Positions 1 to 8,193 of a stretch of DNA of 48,516 nucleotides are shown here, piece by piece. Source of the DNA: Thermincola carboxydiphila. GTDB lineage: Bacteria; Bacillota; Thermincolia; Thermincolales; UBA2595. A model generated the notes under the pieces. It made no database searches, was not told the origin of the DNA, and was given only the letters and a program-made list of their open reading frames with translations. Position 1 is the stretch's first letter, and every line of letters begins with the position of its first letter. The translations under genes were made by a program, and so were the position numbers. The stretch covers positions 1 through 48,516 of the forward strand of contig JAENZX010000027.1 in the NCBI GenBank assembly GCA_016841045.1. Reading direction: 5' to 3'.

Positions 1-176
1 ATGGGTTAAATTCCAATTATAAATACCTAGTTATTGGTTAGTAAAGGAAAAAATTACCATTAATTAAATTCGAAATTTTACAAAAAATAAAGCAGGAAAT
101 TATTTTTAATTGCCAGAAAACCTGCACATACTGACAACCTCCCTCATATACTATTACGAGGAGGTGGCAGACTTAA

Positions 177-461
177 ATGGTTAAGATTTCAGATCTTAGA
201 ATGCGTGAAGTTATTAATGTGACTAACGGCAAAAGACTTGGATTAATAAAAGACATTGAGATTGACCTGGATGCCGGCCGAATAAAATCGGTTGTGCTGC
301 CCGGTAACAGTAAGGTCCTCGGTTTTCTAAGCCGAAATGAGGATGTTGTGGTTCCGTGGAACAAAATCAAAAAACTGGGGATGGACGTTATCCTGGTAGA
401 AGTATCAGACTATGCAGATACAAATCATGAAGCAATTTATCAAAATAATACGTGGAGTTAA
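177..461 (+). CDS. ymxH: YlmC/YmxH family PRC-barrel sporulation protein
   Basis: A 94-residue protein of the YlmC/YmxH family, a single PRC-barrel domain found in spore formers. The family signature is visible: an N-terminal KISDLRMREVINVTNGKRLG stretch, then DIEIDLDAGRIKSVVLPG, and a conserved VPWNKIKKLGMDVILVE strand near residue 60. A strong ribosome site (gaggaggtgg) lies just upstream of the ATG. It faces spoIIR convergently and shares a terminator with it. Members next to spoIIR-sigG-sigE are common in clostridia. The molecular role is not established; I assign family only. Confidence 0.9.
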   Translation: MVKISDLRMREVINVTNGKRLGLIKDIEIDLDAGRIKSVVLPGNSKVLGFLSRNEDVVVPWNKIKKLGMDVILVEVSDYADTNHEAIYQNNTWS

Positions 462-484
462 ATAAATACTACCCGTACATTAAA

Positions 485-510
485 AAACTACCTTGCACTC
501 AAGGTAGTTT
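485..510. terminator. Bidirectional terminator between ymxH and spoIIR
   Basis: Ten-base inverted repeat AAACTACCTT / AAGGTAGTTT with a six-base loop. It has T-rich tracts on both sides, so it can end both ymxH (plus) and spoIIR (minus). Confidence 0.85.
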
Positions 511-517
511 ACTTTTA

Positions 518-1225
518 TTACCAGTCAAAAAGTTCCAGAACTTTAAATTTTATTTTAATATTCTGGGGCTCTACATCGGTATTTTCGATATTGATACCAT
601 TAGAACCGGGTGATTCAGTAGTATATACAGCTTCATTGACAACCTGCTGACTTACAGGATTCATTGCTCTAGATACATCAACAAAACAAAGGGGCGGGAA
701 TAAAACACACCACCAGTTAGCGCCCTGACCTTGTCCTATTACAACTCGGACAGCTTCATAATTCCCTGCAGGCAGAGTGATTTTTCCATAAGTTTTAATC
801 GGAAAGTCAAACCTACCAAGCTGCACCGTTATCGGGTACTGTTCACCCCAGCTGCTTACTTCTTTAGTGGCAATCTGTTTGATGTCTTGAAGATGTGCTT
901 TAACAATCTCTCGAGCCTCAGTCAAGCTCCCGGCCTTAGAAAACTCGGGACTCATCCTTTGAACTATCCGATCCCTTATTCTTCTTTTAAGTGCCTGATC
1001 TCTATCACTGTCACTATTAGCTATTACATGAAAACGAATAAGGTTATGCTGGTTATAAGCTGTAACGTGGGGCTTGTCGGTTAAACCCTGCAGCCCGGCA
1101 ATCGGTTCTCTGGCTTGTGCCCATATTTCTTCCCCGGTAACCGACATTGTAAGCAATGCTGCAATAGCTGCAACGCTTAACACTAATAATGAAATTAATG
1201 AAATTCTTACTACTTTACTCCGCAT
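518..1225 (-). CDS. spoIIR: Stage II sporulation protein R
   Basis: SpoIIR is the signal made in the forespore and secreted into the intermembrane space, where it triggers SpoIIGA to process pro-sigmaE in the mother cell. The 235-residue protein has an N-terminal hydrophobic signal/anchor (about residues 8-28) followed by the family core LIRFHVIANSDSDRDQALK and a C-terminal region with LPAGNYEAVRVVIGQGQGAN and NWWCVLFPPLCFVD. The length matches the family. The ATG follows a clear gggaggt ribosome site. It lies downstream of sigG in the same orientation with an 83-base gap, as in many clostridia. I saw no convincing sigmaF promoter in that gap. Confidence 0.95.
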   Translation of the reverse strand: MRSKVVRISLISLLVLSVAAIAALLTMSVTGEEIWAQAREPIAGLQGLTDKPHVTAYNQHNLIRFHVIANSDSDRDQALKRRIRDRIVQRMSPEFSKAGSLTEAREIVKAHLQDIKQIATKEVSSWGEQYPITVQLGRFDFPIKTYGKITLPAGNYEAVRVVIGQGQGANWWCVLFPPLCFVDVSRAMNPVSQQVVNEAVYTTESPGSNGINIENTDVEPQNIKIKFKVLELFDW

Positions 1226-1308
1226 GACTAATACCTCCCGGTAATTTCTATAGAGCTTTCACACAGCTCTTTTTCTAATAAATTTTGTGTATTATGTTTT
1301 ATATAAAG

Positions 1309-2082
1309 CTACATATATTTTCGCATATGTTTTAAGGCCGCTTTTTCAAGTCTCGAAACCTGTGCCTGTGAAATTCCTATCTCTTCAGCAACTTCCATCT
1401 GGGTTTTGCCTTCAAAAAACCTCAATGACAAAATGTGTTTTTCACGGTCACTAAGCTTGCGCATCGCCTCTCTTACCGAAATCCCCTCAAGCCAATTCCT
1501 GTCTTGATTCTTTTCGTCACTTATCTGATCCATTACAAAAATGGGGTCTCCTCCATCGTGATAAATCGGCTCAAACAGCGAAATAGGTTCTTGTATTGCA
1601 TCCAGAGCAAAAACGATTTCTTCTCTGGGCATTTTGAGTTCATTTGCAATTTCATTTATAGATGGTTCCCGCGAAAATCTATTTACCAGGCTGTCCCTTA
1701 CCTGCAAAGCCTTATAAGCTACATCCCTAAGAGACCTTGAAACTCTGATGGGGTTGTTGTCACGTAAGTATCTACGAATTTCTCCGATAATCATTGGTAC
1801 AGCATAAGTAGAGAACTTGACATTCTGGCTTAAGTCAAAGTTATCGATAGCTTTCATCAGACCAATACAGCCCACCTGAAATAAATCGTCAACATACTCT
1901 CCTCGGTTAGTAAATCGCTGGATAACGCTAAGCACCAATCTCAGATTACCATTAATCAACTTGGAACGTGCCTCTGGGTCACCAGCCTGCATAACTTCAA
2001 ATAACTTACGCATTTCACTGCTTGGTATAACAGGTAATTTAGACGTATTAACTCCACATATTTCTACCTTGTTTATCATCAT
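1309..2082 (-). CDS. sigG: Forespore sigma factor sigmaG
   Basis: Late forespore RNA polymerase sigma factor. The N terminus NKVEICGVNTSKLPVIPSSE is diagnostic of SigG. Region 2 (RKLINGNLRLVLSVIQRF-type, with DDLFQVGCIGLMKAIDNFD), region 3 and region 4 (MEVAEEIGISQAQVSRLEK) are all present. The open frame continues four codons upstream to a GTG at 2094; I chose the ATG at 2082, which fits the usual SigG N terminus and lies about 11 bases after an AAAGGG ribosome site. Upstream there is a sigmaF/sigmaG-type promoter, in line with autoregulation known for SigG. It is the third gene of the spoIIGA-sigE-sigG series but is separated from sigE by a terminator. Confidence 0.95.
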   Translation of the reverse strand: MMINKVEICGVNTSKLPVIPSSEMRKLFEVMQAGDPEARSKLINGNLRLVLSVIQRFTNRGEYVDDLFQVGCIGLMKAIDNFDLSQNVKFSTYAVPMIIGEIRRYLRDNNPIRVSRSLRDVAYKALQVRDSLVNRFSREPSINEIANELKMPREEIVFALDAIQEPISLFEPIYHDGGDPIFVMDQISDEKNQDRNWLEGISVREAMRKLSDREKHILSLRFFEGKTQMEVAEEIGISQAQVSRLEKAALKHMRKYM

Positions 2083-2129
2083 CAGCACTGACACCCTTTC
2101 CGGATTGGCATGTTGACATGTTCATTAGG

Positions 2130-2158
2130 ATTATTGCCCAAAGAAAACAGGTTTATAC
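2130..2158 (-). promoter_or_regulatory. sigmaF/sigmaG-type promoter of sigG
   Basis: Reading the minus strand, the -35 element is GTATA (2158-2154). It is followed by a 15-base spacer and a -10 element GGCAATAAT (2138-2130), which matches GGNNANANT at every fixed position. This is the forespore promoter layout known in Bacillus. The start point would be near 2122, about 40 bases before the sigG ATG. Confidence 0.8.
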
Positions 2159-2165
2159 AAAAATA

Positions 2166-2197
2166 GTGAGGAGTGAGTAGTGGGTAGTAGGTAGTGA
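2166..2197. repeat. Heptanucleotide tandem repeat
   Basis: Imperfect 7-base units (on the minus strand CACTACC, TACTACC, CACTACT) in the sigE-sigG gap. A related block, opposite in orientation, lies at 43637-43660 beside murA. Confidence 0.6.
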
Positions 2198-2204
2198 AAA
2201 GATC

Positions 2205-2230
2205 AAAAAAAAATCACACCGAGTGTGATT
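2205..2230 (-). terminator. Intrinsic terminator between sigE and sigG
   Basis: Hairpin AATCACAC-CGA-GTGTGATT followed, on the minus strand, by an unbroken T tract. It is placed to end the spoIIGA-sigE transcript before the separate sigG promoter. Confidence 0.85.
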
Positions 2231-2298
2231 CTAGAGTAAAAGATGTTAAATATCCCATCCCCTCTCGCCTAAAATTGAGGGTTTGTTAAAATATAAAA

Positions 2299-2320
2299 GG
2301 GGCTGCTAATTCACAGCCCC
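2299..2320 (-). terminator. Terminator at the sigE stop codon
   Basis: GGGGCTG / CAGCCCC hairpin that touches the sigE stop codon. It is followed on the minus strand by TTTTATATTTT. It is the first of two terminators in tandem after sigE. Confidence 0.75.
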
Positions 2321-3054
2321 TACTCCATACGATGTATTTCTTTTCGCAGTCTCTTTAAAATTCTTTTCTCAAGCCGGGATATGTATGACTGGGAAATACC
2401 CAGCATATCCGCCACCTCTTTTTGTGTCTTTTCGGCCGCCCCTGTAAGACCAAAACGGAGTTCCATAATCTTGCGTTCACGTCCGTTAAGCTTTTGTAAT
2501 GCTATGTTAAGCAGCTTTTTATCAACTTCTTCCTCAAGGCATTTGTATATAATGTCATTATCGGTACCAAGAACATCTGAAAGCAGCAGTTCATTGCCGT
2601 CCCAATCAATATTAAGGGGCTCGTCAAAAGAAACCTCCGATCTTGTTTTGTTGTTTCGTCTTAGATACATCAGGATTTCGTTTTCAATGCATCGTGAGGC
2701 ATAAGTTGCCAGTTTTATCTTTTTGTTGGGGTCAAAAGTATTAACAGCTTTAATCAAACCAATAGTCCCGATAGAGACAAGGTCCTCAATTCCAACCCCG
2801 GTATTTTCAAATTTTCTACCGATATAAACAACAAGTCTTAAATTTCGCTCAATTAAAATACTCTTTACTGTTTTATCCCCTGCCTCCAGTCTTGATATAA
2901 GAAAAAATTCCTCGTCACTGGATAACGGAGGAGGTAAAGCTTCACTACTTCCAACATAATGAACTTCTGATTTGATCCCCAGTTTCAGAAAAAGCTTAAG
3001 TATATTTAGCCTCACTATCCATTTAAAACGAGTCAACTTGTTCACACTGCTCAT
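2320..3054 (-). CDS. sigE: Mother-cell sigma factor sigmaE precursor
   Basis: Pro-sigmaE, the first mother-cell-specific sigma factor. The 244 residues begin with a hydrophobic, basic pro-sequence (about residues 1-30, [20 protein letters not shown]) that SpoIIGA removes in the family. The sigma70 regions follow: [20 protein letters not shown] with [18 protein letters not shown] in region 2, and the C-terminal helix-turn-helix [19 protein letters not shown]. The ATG is preceded by gaggtgatgggag. It starts 11 bases after spoIIGA stops, so the two are co-transcribed and the protease and its substrate are made together. Confidence 0.96.
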   Translation of the reverse strand: MSSVNKLTRFKWIVRLNILKLFLKLGIKSEVHYVGSSEALPPPLSSDEEFFLISRLEAGDKTVKSILIERNLRLVVYIGRKFENTGVGIEDLVSIGTIGLIKAVNTFDPNKKIKLATYASRCIENEILMYLRRNNKTRSEVSFDEPLNIDWDGNELLLSDVLGTDNDIIYKCLEEEVDKKLLNIALQKLNGRERKIMELRFGLTGAAEKTQKEVADMLGISQSYISRLEKRILKRLRKEIHRME

Positions 3055-3065
3055 CTCCCATCACC

Positions 3066-3998
3066 TCATGCTGTCCTAAGTTCTAATAATTCTGGATGCA
3101 GTAAAGCCCTGTAATAACCTTCAGGACTTAACTCCTGCCGATAAACACCGATAATTACATTCTTAGTGCTGACCCGTATATCCTCACTGTAAATTTCAAG
3201 CCTGTCGGGTTTAAAGCCGACCAACATACCATTCTCTTTCCCCAGCGAAGTAAAAGGAATAACCCTAAATCGCCTGGACCAGGGAGTTTGAGCAATTGAA
3301 TCAAGGATGAGCATAAGATCCGGGTCTGAACTTATTTCAAAGGCAGCTCTAACTTCTTGTGGCAATAAGCCTTTAATGGCACTGTACTCAATCACAATAA
3401 CAGGTATTTGACTCAGGGGATCCTGCAGCCTATTGCCTGTATCAATAAGCGCACTAACCTCAACCACCAAATCTCCAAATACTACTCTGACCGGAACCAC
3501 AAATAGGCTTTGAGTTAATTTTTTCTGGAGCATGCGTCTCAAAAATTTAGTCCCCATTACGTATATAAGAATTGTGAAACCCAGGCCGGGGTAAAAATAC
3601 CTTGCTATAAGGCCTGAAAAATCAGTTAAATAATAATGTAACGGGGAAGTATTGAAGAAATAGAGGCTTCCTATAAAAAAACCGCCTAATGACAAAGACA
3701 TAAAATAAAAAACCATCAATGTTGCTGCAAACCTTTTAAAACTTACCGGCAAAAATACAGCGGCTACTATGGAAATCGAGAAAGGTACTTTTAACCAAAA
3801 CTTTTGCAAAAAATACATTTGAGGAAAAGCTGCTGCAAAGGAATACATGGCACTATAAACTGCTCCCCCTGCCAGCCTCCATAATCCTGTACCCGTCTTA
3901 TTTAACCGGGCAGTACCCCATAGAATCAAAAAATTCATTATGAGGCTAACCGCAAAAGCAACATCCGGGTAAATGTAAGCCACCCTTTGAGGTGTCAT
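3066..3998 (-). CDS. spoIIGA: Sporulation sigma-E factor-processing peptidase SpoIIGA
   Basis: Membrane-bound aspartic protease that processes pro-sigmaE after SpoIIR signalling. About five N-terminal membrane segments occupy residues 10-155. The C-terminal half carries the protease domain with the active-site motif ALIDTGNRLQDPLS (around residue 185) and the conserved IPFTSLGKENGMLVGFKPD block. The length of 310 is normal. The start ATG lies behind ggtggtgggg. It is the first gene of the spoIIGA-sigE unit, and its promoter has the long spacer typical of Spo0A-activated spoIIG promoters. Confidence 0.93.
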   Translation of the reverse strand: MTPQRVAYIYPDVAFAVSLIMNFLILWGTARLNKTGTGLWRLAGGAVYSAMYSFAAAFPQMYFLQKFWLKVPFSISIVAAVFLPVSFKRFAATLMVFYFMSLSLGGFFIGSLYFFNTSPLHYYLTDFSGLIARYFYPGLGFTILIYVMGTKFLRRMLQKKLTQSLFVVPVRVVFGDLVVEVSALIDTGNRLQDPLSQIPVIVIEYSAIKGLLPQEVRAAFEISSDPDLMLILDSIAQTPWSRRFRVIPFTSLGKENGMLVGFKPDRLEIYSEDIRVSTKNVIIGVYRQELSPEGYYRALLHPELLELRTA

Positions 3999-4098
3999 TT
4001 CCCCACCACCATGTTATGTAGTTCATCACTACAAATTATATGTTTACCCGCTTGACGATATGATAGGGGATAACACCCCCCGATTAACTATCTCATTC

Positions 4099-4131
4099 AT
4101 TATACAACGGGGCTCGCCTGAAATTTGTCAA
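4099..4131 (-). promoter_or_regulatory. Spo0A-type long-spacer promoter of spoIIGA
   Basis: On the minus strand a perfect TTGACA (4131-4126) and a perfect TATAAT (4104-4099) are 21 bases apart, not 17. The Bacillus subtilis spoIIG promoter has a 22-base spacer and needs phosphorylated Spo0A. On the other strand the -35 box reads TTTGTCAA, one mismatch from the 0A box core TGTCGAA. I infer Spo0A control. Confidence 0.7.
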
Positions 4132-4150
4132 TAGCTGAACAAGCAAAAAA

Positions 4151-4188
4151 AAATCTCTCGCCATTTTTTTTGCTCCATGGCAAGAGAT
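4151..4188 (-). terminator. Terminator downstream of ftsZ
   Basis: Long hairpin ATCTCTcGCCAT / ATGGCaAGAGAT followed on the minus strand by a long T tract. It separates ftsZ from the spoIIGA promoter. A second hairpin, GAGCTG / CAGCTC, lies at 4224-4245 between it and the ftsZ stop. Confidence 0.85.
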
Positions 4189-4261
4189 AACAAAATCCGC
4201 TAAATATTGTTAATAATAGATAAGAGCTGCCCAACTGGACAGCTCAACATAAAATCTAAAT

Positions 4262-5308
4262 TTACTTCCTGCGAAGGAATGCTGGAATATCAAGGTCATC
4301 GGAAGATGTGAACGGCTTAATATCAAGCTCTGAATTAATTTCCTTGCGGAAGAACTTCTGGTCAAAACCTGTAGCAATAACAGTTACCCTTATTTCATCC
4401 TTCATTGCTTCATCAATTACTGCACCAAAAATAATGTTGGCTTCAGGGTCAGCGGCCTGGGAAATAATTTCGGCAGCTTCATTGACCTCAAAGAGACCGA
4501 GGCTAGATCCACCTGTTATGTTGAGAAGAACACCCTTAGCGCCCTCAATGGAGGTCTCCAGAAGCGGACTGGAAATTGCAAACCTTGCTGCCTCAGCAGC
4601 CCTGTTTTCACCAGCTCCGACACCGATTCCCATAAGCGCGGAACCGGTCTCAGTCATGATAGTCTTAACATCAGCAAAGTCAAGGTTAATTAAACCCGGT
4701 ACAGCAATAAGGTCTGAAATGCCCTGAACACCCTGACGTAATACATCGTCAGCAATACGAAAAGCTTCCACAATTGATGTATGTTTATCAATTACCTGAA
4801 GCAGTCTGTCATTCGGTATGGTAATCAAAGTATCAACTTTACTCTTTAAGTTTGTGATACCACCTTCGGCCTGAGTCTGTCTTTTGCGTCCTTCAAATGT
4901 AAAAGGTTTGGTAACGACACCTACTGTAAGAGCCCCCAGTTCTTTTGCTATCTCAGCAACTATCGGAGCTGCACCTGTACCTGTTCCTCCCCCCATACCG
5001 GCTGTTACAAAAACCATATCTGCACCACGAAGAGCCTGTTCTAATTCATCACGATTTTCTTCAGCAGCCTTAGCTCCTACTTCAGGATTAGCACCGGCTC
5101 CCAGACCTTTTGTAAGCTTCCCGCCAATCTGAATCTTGTTTTGAGCCTGAGAGAGATACAATGCCTGAGCATCTGTATTAACTGCAATAAATTCTACACC
5201 TTTAAGTCCTGCCGTAATCATCCGGTTAACAGCGTTGCTTCCGCCACCGCCAACACCAATGACTTTTATATTAGCAAACTGATCCATATTAATTTCGAAT
5301 TCAAGCAT
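4262..5308 (-). CDS. ftsZ: Cell division GTPase FtsZ
   Basis: Tubulin-like GTPase that forms the division ring and also the asymmetric sporulation septum. Visible features are the N-terminal [17 protein letters not shown] nucleotide site (residues 14-30), the tubulin signature [11 protein letters not shown] near residue 105, the T7-loop region [11 protein letters not shown], and a C-terminal peptide [11 protein letters not shown] for membrane-tether binding. The length of 348 is normal. The ATG follows an aaaggagggcaac ribosome site. No ftsA lies between sbp and ftsZ. A sigmaH-like promoter lies about 110 bases upstream. Confidence 0.98.
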   Translation of the reverse strand: MLEFEINMDQFANIKVIGVGGGGSNAVNRMITAGLKGVEFIAVNTDAQALYLSQAQNKIQIGGKLTKGLGAGANPEVGAKAAEENRDELEQALRGADMVFVTAGMGGGTGTGAAPIVAEIAKELGALTVGVVTKPFTFEGRKRQTQAEGGITNLKSKVDTLITIPNDRLLQVIDKHTSIVEAFRIADDVLRQGVQGISDLIAVPGLINLDFADVKTIMTETGSALMGIGVGAGENRAAEAARFAISSPLLETSIEGAKGVLLNITGGSSLGLFEVNEAAEIISQAADPEANIIFGAVIDEAMKDEIRVTVIATGFDQKFFRKEINSELDIKPFTSSDDLDIPAFLRRK

Positions 5309-5420
5309 CTAATTGTTGCCCTCCTTTTGGTTTACCTCTCCTATAGAGCTTTTCATCGGGAATAAAAGCGGCAGCTAATTTACGGCAACCGCTGAATTGA
5401 CAATGTGACTTTAAATGGTA

Positions 5421-5449
5421 AAATTCCACATGGAAATGAAATTCCCTCT
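5421..5449 (-). promoter_or_regulatory. sigmaH-like promoter of ftsZ
   Basis: On the minus strand AGAGGGAAT (5449-5441), an 11-base spacer and GTGGAATTT (5429-5421) fit the sigmaH consensus RNAGGAWWW-N11/12-RNNGAATWW with one mismatch in the -35 element. Bacillus ftsAZ is also read from a sigmaH promoter at the onset of sporulation. Confidence 0.55.
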
Positions 5450-5470
5450 TTTTAGAATTTAATTTTTTTC

Positions 5471-5797
5471 TTATTTTTTTAAAATATGGCGCCTAATAAT
5501 GGCGAGGTTCTGAAATATTCTCACGCCAAAGGCAAAGATCGCAGCAGTATAAAGAGCTACCCCGACCCGTTCGCCTATATAAGCTAGTCCTGCAGCCAAC
5601 AATACATTACTGAAGAAACCGGTGATAAAAATCGTATCATCGAACTTCTTTTCCATTGCGGCCCTAATACCTCCAAAAACAGAGTCCATCGCTGCAAGCA
5701 CAGCTACAGACATATACTGAGCATAAGCTTGTGGAAGGGACGGGGCCCTAAAACCGATAATAATACCTATAAGTAACCCTAAAACAGGCAGCCACAT
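5471..5797 (-). CDS. sbp: Small basic family protein (DUF1290)
   Basis: A 108-residue integral membrane protein with three or four hydrophobic segments and the family core GLLIGIIIGFRAPSLPQAYAQ near the N terminus. The DSVFGGIRAAMEKKFDDTIF loop is also typical. DUF1290 proteins sit beside ftsZ or ftsA in many Firmicutes and Actinobacteria; their biochemical role is unknown. The gene begins 3 bases after the DUF881 gene stops, so the two are translationally close. Its stop is 160 bases before the ftsZ start. Confidence 0.88.
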   Translation of the reverse strand: MWLPVLGLLIGIIIGFRAPSLPQAYAQYMSVAVLAAMDSVFGGIRAAMEKKFDDTIFITGFFSNVLLAAGLAYIGERVGVALYTAAIFAFGVRIFQNLAIIRRHILKK

Positions 5798-5800
5798 TGT

Positions 5801-6508
5801 TTATTCACCCTCTTTGGCAGGTTTTGAATAGTTAAATGTCACCGGGCCGGAAAAAGCCGGAACAACCACGTTATCCATCTTTTTGACCTCGGCTACCAGT
5901 CCCCAGAACTGAAGTTGTTCAAAAATACCACCTTTAATTTCAAGCCCGCTCTTTAATGCATCCGGATCTCCTGTGGCCAGTATTACTACAGGCGGCACGA
6001 TTTTTTTGGTGTTTACGAGAATAGTATTGCCCGCACACCTTATCTCTGAAGTAGCCAGCAGCCTCTGACCATTAATAGAAATAGCCTCGGCTCCACCAGC
6101 CCTTAGTTCATTAATTACTTTTAAAAGGTCTTCCTCGTGGAGGATATACAGGTTTGGATCTTCACCGGGGTTAAGTTCCTTTGGGCTATCATTTAATGTA
6201 ACCTGTACACCCGGGCCATTAGCTGAGACCGTTCCTGCTTGCATCCTTGCTTTATCAAGCTCGTCCCGGAGAGCCTTATTAGCCCCCCTTTTGCCGGCAC
6301 CAGCTTCATCCAACTTATTCCGAAGGTCTTTGACCTCTGCTAGCAGGGTATCTCTTTCTTCCTTAACTTCTTTTAGCCTAGTCGTTAACTCCTGCGCCCT
6401 TGCTATAGGGGTGTTCTGCTGTAATTTTTGAGTTGATCGGAACTGTACAGCCACCATCATTCCCAGAAAAAAAAGTACGACTGCAATTGAAATTCGACCT
6501 CTGTTCAC
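5801..6508 (-). CDS. DUF881 division-cluster protein
   Basis: A 235-residue DUF881 protein: one N-terminal membrane segment (residues 7-24), a charged coiled coil (about 35-90, TTRLKEVKEERDTLLAEV) and a C-terminal extracytoplasmic domain with the family motif GPGVQVTLNDSP and NELRAGGAEAISINGQRL. It lies between ftsQ and sbp with 18-base and 3-base gaps, so it belongs to the ftsQ operon. A structural role in the divisome is likely from context but unproven. Confidence 0.88.
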   Translation of the reverse strand: MNRGRISIAVVLFFLGMMVAVQFRSTQKLQQNTPIARAQELTTRLKEVKEERDTLLAEVKDLRNKLDEAGAGKRGANKALRDELDKARMQAGTVSANGPGVQVTLNDSPKELNPGEDPNLYILHEEDLLKVINELRAGGAEAISINGQRLLATSEIRCAGNTILVNTKKIVPPVVILATGDPDALKSGLEIKGGIFEQLQFWGLVAEVKKMDNVVVPAFSGPVTFNYSKPAKEGE

Positions 6509-6526
6509 TGCTTTATCCCTGGCCTT

Positions 6527-7318
6527 TCAATCATAGATTTCTGTGTCAAACTGCCTCGTGTTCCTTTGTGACACTGACTCTTCAAATTTTATTACAGGTC
6601 TTCCCTTGTAGCTTACATTAATATACAAGATTCTATTTTGGTATTTTTGGCTTATTACTTCCTGGAATAATTTTATCTTTTCCGAAACCCGCGAGTCATC
6701 CCCAAATTTTACCTCAACCCCGTCAATAGTAAAGACTCTTATGTTATTAATATCTGAAACATTCACTTCTGAAACAGCAGCCCACATATTTGCCGACATG
6801 CCCAGGAGGTAATTCAGGGCATGTTTCAGACGTTCATCAGCTATCTTCTGACCCGGCATTCCGACCGGCTTAACACCTGTGATGATGGGAAGATTAACAG
6901 TTGCAAGACTGGCAGTCTTTCTCAAATAAGTACCATCATCCCCAACTATAATGAATGCACCACGGTCAGGCAGAATCCCAACCGGCCTGCGTTCAGTTAC
7001 AGCAATGATTATTGTTGCCGGAAGGTCACGTTTTATATCCACCAACTTTATCATAGGGTGTAAAGCAGCCCGTCCAGCAGCCTGCTCCAAGTTCGCCTTG
7101 AAAATATTTATGTCTTTCGTAATCCCGGTAAGCCTAATGATTTCGTTACTGGCTAGCTGTTTATTGCCAACGACAGTTATCTCTCTCACCCTAAACAGAG
7201 AGGACTGCAGTAAAACATAAGCCGCCAGACAAAAAACAAAAATAAAAAAAAGGCTCTGCAGTATATGCCCCCGCCCGCCTTTGGCGGAACGGATCCTGAC
7301 AGTACGAACTTCCGGCAT
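6527..7318 (-). CDS. ftsQ: Cell division protein FtsQ/DivIB
   Basis: Bitopic division protein that links early and late divisome components. The 263 residues have a basic cytoplasmic tail, one membrane segment (about 20-42), a POTRA domain starting at LFRVREITVVGNKQL, and a following beta domain. Weak sequence conservation outside POTRA is normal for the family. The ATG follows gaggtggtagaca. In related genomes murA lies just upstream; here that position is taken by an AT-rich repeat region, and the murA remnants are 11.5 and 36 kb away. Confidence 0.88.
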   Translation of the reverse strand: MPEVRTVRIRSAKGGRGHILQSLFFIFVFCLAAYVLLQSSLFRVREITVVGNKQLASNEIIRLTGITKDINIFKANLEQAAGRAALHPMIKLVDIKRDLPATIIIAVTERRPVGILPDRGAFIIVGDDGTYLRKTASLATVNLPIITGVKPVGMPGQKIADERLKHALNYLLGMSANMWAAVSEVNVSDINNIRVFTIDGVEVKFGDDSRVSEKIKLFQEVISQKYQNRILYINVSYKGRPVIKFEESVSQRNTRQFDTEIYD

Positions 7319-7337
7319 TGTCTACCACCTCGTTTTT

Positions 7338-7368
7338 ATTATAACAAAGCGGTTGTCTAATGACTAGT
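7338..7368. repeat. Short direct repeat, copy 1 (partner at 8170-8200)
   Basis: Contains TATTATAACAAAGCG, eight unlike bases, then ATGACTAG. The same layout recurs at 8170-8200, offset 832. The second copy forms the 3' end of the PAS gene. Confidence 0.6.
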
Positions 7369-7466
7369 AGATTCAAAATATCTTTTTTGACCAATTTGTG
7401 AATGAACACTCATTCGCATCTTTAATGTACCAAGAAGGAAAGCAAATAGCAAAAAAATAGCAAAAA

Positions 7467-7496
7467 AAAGGAATTTAACCTGTTTTTAATGAATAT
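7467..7496 (+). promoter_or_regulatory. sigmaH-type promoter P1
   Basis: AAAGGAATT, 12-base spacer, AATGAATAT: a full match to RNAGGAWWW-N11/12-RNNGAATWW. Transcription would start near 7503, giving a roughly 185-base leader ending at the R1 terminator, or reading through into the PAS gene. Together with P2 and P3 this makes three sigmaH-type sites in 1 kb on the same strand. Confidence 0.7.
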
Positions 7497-7629
7497 TAAA
7501 TTATGATTAACAAAGATAAAAGCCACACAGCTTTTTATAAAATGATTGCAAACATAAGGAGACAATTAATCCTTACTTTTTAAATAATGTACAATCCATA
7601 ATTCATAAACTTAATAAATATCAATAAGG

Positions 7630-7690
7630 AGTCCAGAGACTTTTAGTCCAGAGGCCAGCGCAGGTGTGCTGGCCTCTGGACTAATTTTTT
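7630..7690 (+). repeat. R element copy 1 with perfect terminator hairpin
   Basis: The R unit is AGTCCRGAGAC, five variable bases, GTCCAGAGGCCAGC, a short loop and GCTGGC. In this copy the 3' arm is extended so that AGTCCAGAGGCCAGC (7645-7659) pairs perfectly over 15 bases with 7668-7682. Six T residues follow. This is a strong intrinsic terminator in front of the PAS gene. The earlier AGTCCAGAG (7630-7638) equals the outer part of the 5' arm and could compete for the 3' arm, as in an attenuator. Confidence 0.8.
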
Positions 7691-7740
7691 ACTCTGATTA
7701 GATCCAGAGACAAATATCTAGATTTGAGAGGTTGGTCAAC

Positions 7741-8193
7741 GTGAGATATGTCGATAAGGCAATAGAACAGTTAATTGTGGAGTTGATTAAACTACAGCAG
7801 AAAGAAAACGATTTACGCACCATATTGAAAAAATTAACAGTAACAAATGCTTTTTTGTTTTTTGATAATAAATGGAAAATTGTGTACCTTAACCATGAAG
7901 CAGATAGGATGTTTATTAAGCCAAAAGAAGAAGTAATTGACAAATGCGTTTGGGACTTATTCCCAGAACTCATAGATTCAGAAGTATATTTAAAATACCA
8001 AGAGGCCATGAACAAACAAATTCCTGTTGCTTTTGAGGTTGAATGTATTTATACCGGCAAGTGGTTTGAGGTGCGTGCCTATCCTTTAGATAATGGTCTT
8101 TCCGTATTTTTTAATGATATTACTCAACGCAAACACCAAGAAATAACATTTAAAAATATACTGAAATATTATTATAACAAAGCGCTCTACTGA
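7741..8193 (+). CDS. PAS-domain-only protein
   Basis: About 150 residues with a single PAS fold: NAFLFFDNKWKIVYLNHEA, then VIDKCVWDLFPEL, FEVECIYTGKWFEVRAYPL and a closing VFFNDITQRK that normally leads into a kinase or cyclase. A short helix precedes the PAS. Nothing catalytic follows, and the frame ends within a short repeat shared with 7338-7368, so this may be a truncated sensor. A TTG at 7732 touches the ribosome site gagagg; I chose the GTG at 7741, nine bases after it. It is read from sigmaH-type promoter P1 through the R1 terminator. Ligand and partner are unknown. Confidence 0.75.
   Translation: MRYVDKAIEQLIVELIKLQQKENDLRTILKKLTVTNAFLFFDNKWKIVYLNHEADRMFIKPKEEVIDKCVWDLFPELIDSEVYLKYQEAMNKQIPVAFEVECIYTGKWFEVRAYPLDNGLSVFFNDITQRKHQEITFKNILKYYYNKALY

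Noticed and set aside
1-176. Gene at the left edge
   Set aside because: AT-rich sequence with no open frame of note; only the ymxH ribosome site is recognisable.
4308-5132. Plus-strand ORFs opposite ftsZ
   Set aside because: Their Ala/Pro/Ser-rich translations are typical of antisense shadows of a conserved coding gene.
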